Source of the DNA: Lepidodermella squamata
Taxonomy: Eukaryota > Gastrotricha
Direction: 5' to 3'
Length of the DNA stretch: 64,000 nt
NCBI GenBank assembly: GCA_047495785.1
Contig: JBLDXI010000075.1
Span: 1 to 64,000 of the forward strand
Shown here: positions 56,251 to 64,000 of the stretch, piece after piece
Numbering within the stretch: position 1 is the first letter of the stretch
How the letters are laid out: every line of letters begins with the position of its first letter
The notes under the pieces: model-generated
What the model was told of the DNA's origin: nothing
The model's database searches: none
What the model saw: only the letters and a program-made list of their open reading frames with translations
Position numbers and translations under genes: made by a program

Positions 56251-56904
56251 TCAGTCTTCAATTATGCGATGCATTTTAGGAATTACAGTAATGGACTATA
56301 TTCCCAACATCGATATCAGACTATCAATGTGTGGCGGAATAATTGAAGTCGGTAGATTAATTGAAAAACAACGGCTTAATTACCTAGGACATATAATAAG
56401 GATGGAAACGTATGTCGATGATAAGGGTGACCCGATACCACCGGGGCCAGTATACGACCTTTACAGGTGGGTAGCGCCTAAGGAATGGCAGAGACCGGTG
56501 GGGAGACCTCGAACTAGGTGGCTAGATTCGGTAGAAAGAAGTCTGAGGAGAGTGGGTCTTACAACCGAAAATATAATAAGGAAAAAACTGACGGGTCCCG
56601 TGGCAGACCTCGTAAAGATGGTAGCAATATAACCGAAATTATCGAAATAACTGTTGACTGGACATTGACCGAAACAACTGCACTAGATCGAGACGAATGG
56701 CGTAAAATTGTCGAGGCTTTGGAAAATTTTGAATTTTACAACAAAAGCAAGATACTTTCGGACGTGGGGGCGGGTGACTGATTCGTTTGGTTTGATCTGC
56801 CTTCGCCTTCCTCAAAACCCGAAAGGGTATAGGCACTCAGTCGCGGGGAAGACAAACAAATAAATCATTTTCATTTTCATTTCATTTTCAGTCTTCAATT
56901 ATGC
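56251..56904 (+). mobile_element. 5'-truncated non-LTR retrotransposon with 17-bp target site duplication
   Basis: Perfect 17-bp direct repeats TCAGTCTTCAATTATGC (56251-56267 and 56888-56904) flank a 620-bp insert. The insert encodes the C-terminal end of a LINE polyprotein (IEKQRLNYLGHIIRME, then GRPRTRWLDSVERSLRRVG), with a frame break near 56600, and ends in a CATTTT-rich tail. A precise duplication plus 5' truncation is the signature of target-primed insertion. It interrupts the spacer between tRNA-Thr and tRNA-Met of a cassette. Confidence 0.9.
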
Positions 56905-56935
56905 CATAAGATTAGAATCGAGGGTGACCACAAGC

Positions 56936-57009
56936 GCCTCCTTGGCTCAGTTGGCTAGAGCGCCAGTCTCATAATCTGGAGGTCGTGAGTTCGATCCTCA
57001 CAGGGGGCA
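56936..57009 (+). tRNA. tRNA-Met (CAT)
   Basis: Same sequence as the 16017 gene, including the 5' flank. Confidence 0.93.
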
Positions 57010-57173
57010 GCTTCCATTTTTATCAACCAAATAACTCGTATTTGGCGAGCAGATTCAACGATCAAACAGAAACAGAACGATCACAAAGTTTGCAATTTAT
57101 TAGTAATAGTAAGCTGTTTTTATTAATAAAGGAATCACCGAATTAATTATTGGTCATTTCAGTTTAACCTTTC

Positions 57174-58217
57174 TCACTCGACTTTATTCGAGCTGCTGTC
57201 GTTATGAACATAGGTCTCGTTTCCTTCCCGTCCAGATTTCTTGTTGCCCCAGATTTTCGCAACCTCTTCTTTCGAACCTGCGTACTCTCCCAGCAGCCAG
57301 TCCATCGGAAAATGAGCGGCCCCATAATTGCAGTCGAAATGTAAGTGATGCAGGGTGTGATAATAATCCCCAGACCCTGGATAGAGATGTCCGTCATGGC
57401 CTATCCAAGCACCCATTGCACAATCGACAATAACCGCAAGAGGGAGGGCAGGATGAACCCCAAGTGGAATGCACATCAACGCAGCGCTGTAGTACAAAGT
57501 CGACTCCACTGGGTGCATATTAGTCCCCGAAAACGCAGTGATGTTGTAAGACTTATGATGTAGAGAGTGAACAGCTTTGTACAGAAACTTCCCGACATCC
57601 GGGATACGGTCCGTTTTCCATGGATGCATGACCCTGTGGATGGCCCAGAAGTGGACAACCCTCCAGTGAGTCAACGTCAAAACGAGTATTACGTGAAGAA
57701 GCGGCTTCTCCATCACGGATCTTACCATAGGAAACGCTCCGATTGAATAGCAATGACATATGACGATTTCAATGCAAGCTGCGAAAACTGATGAAATAGT
57801 TGTGTAGAACATGTCGTGCTTCATCTGTGCGAATGACGGGTACTTCTGAACAATCTTGAAGTTGAACAGCTTTTCTCGGAGGGGGCCAAAGTAGAGCCAA
57901 TAATCCCAGAATCCGCAGATGAGCCATGTTCCGATCAAGTTTCGAGCGACAATAGGCCACATCCACGATAGTTCGAAGGTCGCCCCACGACCAAAAGCAG
58001 GGTAGTTTTTGCCCTCATAGAAGTCGTAAATTAGGCTGAAGGCGATTAGAAAAGACCGGATCGCGGCTCCAGCGGCTGATATATGACCTGGTGCATTTAG
58101 AACAGGAGTTGCCTGCAGGACAGGTCGAAGCTCGGATCCTTTGAGCCTCAGTGTGCTGATGATGTGAGGGATTGGCCACAGCAGAGGCGTCACGAAAGAA
58201 GACAGCAATTCGGCCAT
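57174..58217 (-). CDS. Fatty-acid-hydroxylase/sterol-desaturase family enzyme
   Basis: A 347-codon single-exon frame. Three His clusters of the di-iron membrane oxygenase family are present: HFWAIHRVMH (189-198), HSLHH (217-221) and HTLHHLHF (287-294), with a further GHDGH segment. At least four hydrophobic segments surround them, consistent with an ER membrane enzyme that hydroxylates or desaturates a lipid using O2. The family includes sterol C5- and C4-modifying enzymes and other lipid hydroxylases; the substrate cannot be read from sequence. The tail is hydrophilic (NKKSGREGNETYV ...) without a KKxx signal. Lack of introns is unusual beside its neighbours. Confidence 0.85.
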   Translation of the reverse strand: MAELLSSFVTPLLWPIPHIISTLRLKGSELRPVLQATPVLNAPGHISAAGAAIRSFLIAFSLIYDFYEGKNYPAFGRGATFELSWMWPIVARNLIGTWLICGFWDYWLYFGPLREKLFNFKIVQKYPSFAQMKHDMFYTTISSVFAACIEIVICHCYSIGAFPMVRSVMEKPLLHVILVLTLTHWRVVHFWAIHRVMHPWKTDRIPDVGKFLYKAVHSLHHKSYNITAFSGTNMHPVESTLYYSAALMCIPLGVHPALPLAVIVDCAMGAWIGHDGHLYPGSGDYYHTLHHLHFDCNYGAAHFPMDWLLGEYAGSKEEVAKIWGNKKSGREGNETYVHNDSSSNKVE

Positions 58218-58785
58218 AGAGTTGCGTTGGAGTGGTAGAGTGGTAAAGGCTTATCTGATGAGCTGAGCAGTGGGACCCAAAAAAGATACGATAAGTTTAT
58301 CTGTTTCAAGCGACCCGAGCTGATAGCATTTGTTGCGAAACAAGCAAGGTTGCAGCTAGTGTCTGTTTTCTCCCCGCTTTTTCCATGATATCGCTGACGA
58401 GAAAAGGCTGGACGGAAACAACCTTTCGCGTAATTTTCAGGAAGCAGCATCGAGAAATTATGCACCAATACTGGATGATCGAAACAAAAATCACCTTCCG
58501 TTGGCGTGCTGCCAACCTTTTGCTGCAGTTCAGATTTTAAATTTTACCATGCATCGATTTGAGGCCATGAGTCTCCCAATATAACTGGACGAACATGAAA
58601 GAATAGCAACGAAAAAATACGATCAACCTTATACTAGGCTTAACTCATAGCGCCTAACATGATCGCTTTATTACCCTGTTTGCTATTACCCTGGTCGACC
58701 AGACCGCGATGTGGTCGCTTTCGGACTTGAGTCATAACATAGACACGGGTATTTACATTTAAACTAATTATTTCTATACAAATGA
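58218..58785. other. Intergenic stretch
   Basis: Two overlapping minus-strand frames of 69-92 codons have no motifs. The promoter of the hydroxylase gene should be here. Confidence 0.3.
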
Positions 58786-59238
58786 TTATTTATAATTTTG
58801 CATGAGTCTTATCGTTGAAATGATGATGTCGCACATGAGTGAGTGCGGTAGTTCGAGACGTTTGGCGAAGTCGCGGAAGAACTTGGTGATGGTACCACGG
58901 ACTCCAACGAAGAGACCGATTACTTCGAGGGAAGTTAAATTGTATTTTTCCTTGAAGTAGTCTGTGCAAGCCTCGCAGTGTGCCCGTTTTTCTTTGTCGA
59001 CTTCCAGGGCTTGATCTGGGCTTTTTTCGAAGCGGATGGCAGGGTCCAAGATCCACCCTTCTCTCGTGTTTTTAGTCTTCGTGTTTATATCAAATTCAAT
59101 TTTCAAGTCGAAATTCCGAAATCGTTCTTCCCACCGTGAAAGGGTTAAGCCACTTTTATTGCCCGCCCTTTTGATTTTTATGTAATTCTCCAATTTATTT
59201 TTCCGGGATTGACGAGAGAGACTACAGGCCCATCGCAT
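58786..59238 (-). pseudogene. Retroelement-associated C-terminal domain fragment
   Basis: A 150-codon frame carrying DPAIRFEKSPDQALEVDKEK, DYFKEKYNLTSLEVIGLFVG and RGTITKFFRDFAKRL. I recall this block as the C-terminal end of reverse-transcriptase polyproteins in several invertebrate and cnidarian genomes. The reverse transcriptase itself is not upstream, so it is a 5'-truncated remnant. Confidence 0.5.
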
Positions 59239-60131
59239 CCTTGTCGACCAGAGCTGGACTTCGAAATCGAGTAATCCGACATCGAGGTCAGGTCGAGCTG
59301 CGATGTGGTCGGAGTTCAGTCATAATGCGTTCAAACGCATTTTTTCAAACATAGGAATAAAAATTACCGCATAGTGGAACGTTTTGCCGCTTAGTGTACT
59401 GTATATTTTTGGAAAAAAACCGAAAAACTACGATCAGGGTTATACCAGAATGAACTCGCATAGCATAATCTAGTTGCTACTCTAGTGTTTTTTCGGCGGC
59501 GTCAGGTGAAATAGCCTGAATTAATACAACTTTTTCCTATTTTATTTCCTCTTTTATTAACGCTAAAACCACCTGAGTGACGATTGCGAGGTCATTAATA
59601 CCACTCTCGGTGGATCATACATTTTTTCAGGTAGATGAGGCGAGGCAGATAGAAATCATTGAACTAGCGTTAGCGTACTGTACTAAAAAAAGTTAATGTT
59701 GCGCACTCAACAACTGAACTAATTTTTCCCTGAGCGCCGGTAATAAAAATCACCTGACAAAAATAAAATTGCAGAAAACACAGGCAAGGCTATAAAGGAA
59801 TCAGTCGCTCAATCGCTGCATGTCCTAAATTAACCTCTCGCTCGCTTTTAAATGTACACCCCCCCTGCGCTGGTGCTGGGTGCGCGCTTTGCGAAAAAAT
59901 CATTGAGGCATGTCGTTCAAACTTTTACAAATTTTCTATGTTCTCAGTTTAAATGGTATAATTTCCGTTCCGTGATATGGACGTGGACCGGTGCCACTAG
60001 GCAAACCGGGTAATAGGTAATTGGTTTTGGGCCCCCATATTTCGCAACAACCTCGAAGGGTTTCTCGCAGATCGAAATGAGCTCGGAACGATTGGAGGCA
60101 CTTTACGCGCCTGGGACTTCTTCGCTCAAGT
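59239..60131. other. Non-coding stretch
   Basis: No gene or LicD exon 1 homologue recognised on either strand. Confidence 0.4.
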
Positions 60132-60366
60132 GATGTTAAGTACCGGATGCTGAACTTCTGACTCCTCCATAATAATTTTCTCGCGCCGTCGAACCATTTT
60201 TTGTAAATGCTAAAAATAGTAACAAAATCTTCGATATATTGTGATTTGCTGTGAAGCCAAAGCTAAAAATAGAACATACTACTATTTTTGGCATTGCAAA
60301 AAATGGTTCGACGGCGCGAGAAAATTATTATGGAGATCAGTAGCTCTGCATCCGGTACTTAACATC
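60132..60366. mobile_element. MITE-like foldback element upstream of LicD gene D
   Basis: Arms of about 75 bp at 60132-60208 and 60292-60366 are near-perfect inverted copies, starting GATGTTAAGTACCGGATGC and including CTCGCGCCGTCGAACCATTT. The 80-bp centre has no coding potential. Clear target duplications were not found. Confidence 0.8.
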
Positions 60367-60539
60367 TCTTGTCTTCGCTAATATTTTTAACATCCTAAGA
60401 GACTCTTACGGCGACAAACCTTCAACGAGTTTAATTACAATGGTATCAATTCAGTTTCGTTTTTGAAATGAAATAATGTTCCTCGCAAGCTATTTTATAG
60501 GCAACAATATTGGGAAAATAGGATCAGCCTCCTACTAAG

Positions 60540-61941
60540 AAATGATAAGAAATTACTTCAAGAAACTTGGATGGATACACCAGCCATTACGACTCAGAAA
60601 CCCGCATAATTAGATTTTTTGGCACGCTGCCGAATAATTCCGAACCAATCGAAGGCGTCAAGTGGCGCTGGCCTTGTGTCGAAATTCAGATCTTCGAGGA
60701 TCGCTACACCGAATCTGGTCATTTGAGTGAGATTGTGAACCCTTCTAGGCCAGAGGATTGGGTATGGGCAGTTCACTCTAAAAATTAACGATTAATGTTA
60801 ACCATTTACCATTTATTCATCTAGTACCCTTCAGCTTTGATCTTCCCGCTTGAAGAAGTGGTTTTCGAAGGTTCGCGAGCTAAAGTCCCAAAACAACTTA
60901 TGGACGTGGTAGTTCTCGACTTTAATCCAAAATGGTGTGATGCGAGAATATTTCGTTCGAAAAGCGATGCTACAATTATGAAAGATGCTCTCGTGCAATG
61001 CGAGGAAATCGAGGACTTCGTGGAATTCAGCCTTGATTTCAATGATGTGGACCGGTACTACAAAACACGGGCTAATCGTTCATGCGATAGGCACACCGCC
61101 GATCCAGCTCTGTGTTTCTTCGATCCTCAGGTAACGGAGATGCAGAAGAGCGAAATTGTCAGGCTTTCCCGAGCTTGCTACGAGGCCGTTAAAAGCATTG
61201 AAGAGGAGGCAGATCATATTCTATATTCTGGATCTTTGATCGGCTACTGGCGACACGGTGGCCACATGATCCCGTAAACTGCTTACTTCTTCATTAATTT
61301 TTCAATGTTTTGCTAATTAATTTATAGGTGGGACGACGATCACGACATAGCAGTTATACCGCGATCGAACCCAGCGAAACCAGCCGTTTTCTACGCAAAT
61401 AAAATGATTGATGCAATAAAAATATATGGTGGAAAATACGCAATGTATTTCGATAGGAGACAAATGAAGATGAAGTGCTATTTGAATGACGAGAATTCAC
61501 AAGCTGCTCCTGCCAGACCTTCCTTCCGCATTCCGTGGCGATGGCCGTTTGTCGATATCAACATAATGGAGACGCAATTTTCCAAACGGACTGGCAAGCT
61601 GTATAGGGTGAAAGAAGGAGCAGCTCATCCTCAATTCAACGTCTGTTTTGTCACCAAAAGCTGTCGCAATGAAACATATTTTCTGTCACTAATTTCAGTA
61701 TTTGGCCAAATGGATCTTCCCGACGGGGAAAGCGATTTTTGAAGGCGTGGAGGTAAACATTCCGCATGATGATGAAGAATCATTTTTGGACCGAACCTAT
61801 ACAATTGAAGAATGTGTGGCGCCTTACTACAACCACCGCACTGAAATGAGAGTTGACTATGGAGATCGCGATGATAACAAGGGACATCTCAGTAGACCGT
61901 GTTCTGAACTATTCCACTTGTATAATTTTACGAATATCTAG
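60540..61941 (+). pseudogene. LicD/fukutin-type gene D, 5' part missing
   Basis: Closest to gene C. Exons about 60560-60761, 60825-61273, 61328-61640 and 61699-61941 keep the exon lengths of gene C (313 nt for the WDDD exon in both) and its splice phases; one donor is GTCTGT. The intact motif ILYSGSLIGYWRHG then PWDDDHDIAVIP and the WRWPFVDI block are present, ending in YNFTNI. Upstream of LDGYTSHYD an in-frame stop appears within about 25 bp. The exon for the membrane anchor and first LicD motif is not found before it. The remaining frame is open throughout, so loss is recent or a diverged first exon exists further upstream. Confidence 0.75.
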
Positions 61942-62190
61942 AATATTGCAATATAGTCCGATTCAAAACAATAACAATATAGAATGAAATATGTACCTGA
62001 GAGTCAATCATATTGAAGAGACATTCTGTGACTTTCGAACAGCGGGAAGTTTTATTAAATACTCGGAATGCTTCTGGCTATATAGTATAAAGAGGATGTA
62101 TTTTTTCATATACGAATCTGTTTATTGTTTGAAAGGCTGAACATATGGCTGGCAAATGGCTTCCATTATGTCTATTCGATGATCGCAAGC
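61942..62190. other. Spacer between LicD gene D and a tRNA cassette
   Basis: No feature recognised. Confidence 0.3.
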
Positions 62191-62263
62191 GCCTCCTTGG
62201 CTCAGTTGGCTGTGCGCCAGTCTCATAATCTGGAGGTCGTGAGTTCGATCCTCACAGGGGGCA
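62191..62263 (+). pseudogene. tRNA-Met (CAT) with altered D-arm
   Basis: Matches the 16017 gene, but the D-arm reads GGCTGTGCGCC instead of GGCTAGAGCGCC, breaking the D-stem. The rest is intact. Confidence 0.75.
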
Positions 62264-62389
62264 GCCTTATCATTTTGGCAATCGGATCCTAATATTTAAA
62301 ACGAATTATTAATTATTGAAGGTGAATTATTTAAACTTTAAATAATTCACCTTCAACGGGACGCCTTTTGCTATTTGATGTTTCAAGCC

Positions 62390-62461
62390 GGCCCAGTGGC
62401 CTAATGGTAAGGCGTCGGCCTCCGGAGCCGGAGATTGTGGGTTCGAGTCCCATCTGGGTCG
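62390..62461 (+). tRNA. tRNA-Arg (CCG)
   Basis: As at 56001, with a better acceptor stem (GGCCCAG/CTGGGTC). Confidence 0.9.
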
Positions 62462-62530
62462 CTACATTTTTTTACCTCATGAACATATTGGCTCTACTTC
62501 GAAAATCAATGATTGACTCAGCTATCAGCC

Positions 62531-62609
62531 GGCTCAGTAGCTTAGTGCTTATTGGTAGAGCACCTGTCTTGTAAACAGAAGGTCACGGGTTCGATCCCCG
62601 TCTAGGCCT
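62531..62609 (+). pseudogene. tRNA-Thr (TGT) with 7-bp D-arm insertion
   Basis: The D-loop reads TTAGTGCTTATTGGTAGAG instead of TTAGTGGTAGAG. An acceptor-stem substitution is also present. Confidence 0.8.
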
Positions 62610-62649
62610 CGACTTCTCTTTTCCCTCAATCATTAGATGCTCAATTAGA

Positions 62650-63424
62650 AGATGAGAATGGGACCTGGAGTAACCACAAGCACAAGCAATTTGTTATCAT
62701 CACGAAGAATTCGAAATTTTCGAGAATGAATATAGTTATTCTTCCATGGCAAACGTTCATCGTAATAAAACGATCAAATGTTTCAAATGTATTAAAAGAT
62801 TACAAGAGTAGCTGAAATCATAACTGGAATAACCAGCTTCTTGATAAATATCGGTCATTTCGGTTAAACATTTCAACCATAAAATTGCTGAATTATTAAA
62901 GGTTGATAGTGGCGCCTAATTTCAAACCAGTTTCCGCGAGCCAATACGCGTTTTTGTTTGATGAACACTTTCCTGGAAAAAATGAACTGGGAAGGAAATG
63001 GCACAATTAGTGCATCAATCAATTTAAAAAAAATTCAGCTCTTACAATTTATTACAATTTGAGATTTTCCGGGTAGCACCTCAGTTTACTTACTTTGATT
63101 TAATTATTCTATAAGGTAAATCTGCCCGCATTGTACAAACAAAGACGCTGCTGGCATGGAGGATTGAAATTATTGGTTTCCTGGCACATTCATTGTTCGC
63201 GGAAATATCAATAATAAATCAGTGTCATTCATGTAGCTTTTTACATAGGCTATTTAACCAATATCGATCTCCTTCAATTCCTAACTCACACAGAGAGTAT
63301 ATGTTCAAACAAAAAATCCTGATAGTCCTAGTTATAGTGGGAGAATATAGAGAGCAGACATATCTGGGTAACTGGGGGCTGCTTTGAAACACTTTTCAGG
63401 CTCTAACCGAGACCGGGCATTGCA
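62650..63424. other. Intergenic stretch upstream of the last receptor gene
   Basis: A 64-codon frame at 63193-63387 has no motif. No other feature seen. Confidence 0.3.
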
Positions 63425-64000
63425 ATGCTGGGATTTATCGTGCTACAATTTTTAGCTTATTCGGCAGCCTTAGAACGATTATCCCACCAGCCGGTGTTAA
63501 TCACTCAACAGGACCTCATCGATTACTGCGGCCTATCTACAGAGGTTCCGAATGCGAAACGAATTTTTAACAAAACCTCGACTGAGTCTCAATCAGTGAG
63601 TGTTGAATTCATTCTGGACCGGTTCATTGGCATCGATGATCGAAGTGAGACTTTCACGGTGACTGGAAATCTGCATTTTCGATGGAATGATACATGTTAC
63701 TCGGAAGATTTCTACTCGCTCAACAATGCTACAGCTGGGAGCGTAGAAAGCGGCACACGGATTTTTGCGAAGAATTGGGAAGACATGTTCCACCCTCGCA
63801 TTAGGTTGAGAAACAGTATCAAAGACACAGGTAAGCTCAAGACATGTAAATTTCCTAATTTTAGTTATTTTCGCAGCCATGGTGACTGATTTCAACATAT
63901 ACTTGACGCTAACTAGCTACAACCAAGAACAGCCGCGTCAAGTTCTTATCAGTAATGTCTGGACTTTTTACGGAAGATTTGAAACAACCTGCAGTCTCGT
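63425..64000 (+). CDS. Cys-loop receptor-like ligand-binding protein, truncated by window end
   Basis: Exons 63425-63830 and 63877 to beyond 64000. A signal peptide (LGFIVLQFLAYSAALE) precedes VSVEFILDRFIGIDDRSETF, TVTGNLHFRWND and FHPRIRLRNSIKD. Exon 2 reads FNIYLTLTSYNQ and ISNVWTFYGRFETTCSL, whose last Cys is where the first cysteine of the Cys loop is expected. This is the order of strands in the ectodomain of pentameric ligand-gated channels. Whether it goes on to four membrane helices or ends after the ectodomain like the 54.7-kb gene lies outside the window. Confidence 0.6.

Noticed and set aside
57174-58217. Bacterial origin of the intronless hydroxylase gene
   Set aside because: The family is widespread in animals, and base composition does not differ visibly from neighbouring genes.

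Overview
The window is nuclear DNA from an invertebrate animal. The evidence is spliceosomal GT-AG introns in nearly every gene (mostly 45-110 nt, a few modelled at 32-43 nt, two above 3 kb), eukaryotic tRNA genes in scattered clusters, an NMDA-type glutamate receptor, Cys-loop-type ligand-binding proteins, class C (GABA-B-like) receptors, and Tc1-, MULE-, piggyBac-like and non-LTR elements. I could not place it to phylum; arthropod, tardigrade, nematode or another small-genome invertebrate all remain possible.

Layout. 0-1.5 kb: 5' part of an intron-containing DDE integrase gene (- strand). 1.6-16 kb: accessory, repeat-rich sequence with a Tc1/mariner-like non-autonomous element, a MULE transposase remnant, several inverted repeats, a 30-bp ATCGAT tandem repeat, a small four-exon coiled-coil gene, a Cys-rich ORF and two tRNA clusters. 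19.0-32.1 kb: two tandem LicD/fukutin-type genes (A and B, + strand). Gene B has two introns over 3 kb; intron 1 holds an ASB-like ankyrin/SOCS-box gene and an unassigned multi-exon candidate, and intron 2 holds a single-exon GABA-B-like receptor, all on the opposite strand. 33-39.6 kb: a segmental duplication carrying a second copy of that receptor plus a truncated copy of LicD exon 3, bracketed by duplicated tRNA-Val/tRNA-Ala cassettes, with a LINE in the second cassette. 40.1-44.4 kb: a secreted LamG-like protein and LicD gene C. 44.6-50.2 kb: a complete 11-exon GluN2-type NMDA receptor (- strand) with a 118-bp inverted tRNA-Leu palindrome in its second-largest feature, intron 1. 54.7-55.8 kb: a complete protein made only of a pentameric-channel ligand-binding domain with a hydrophobic C-terminal tail. 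57.2-58.2 kb: a fatty-acid-hydroxylase-family enzyme. 60.5-61.9 kb: LicD gene D, missing its 5' part just downstream of a foldback element. 63.4 kb to the end: the start of another Cys-loop receptor-like gene.

Two themes connect the region. First, a LicD family is expanding locally; in each full-length member a repeated unit occurs twice, with the first WDDD metal-binding motif degraded and the second intact. Second, there is a concentration of neurotransmitter-receptor-type genes (GABA-B-like x2, NMDA receptor, two Cys-loop-type ligand-binding proteins). The tRNA cassettes recur in the same order and in both orientations and coincide with duplication edges and LINE insertions, so they look like part of the rearrangement machinery of the locus. 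Splice models were built by hand from reading-frame continuity and homologous motifs; none is confirmed by transcripts.
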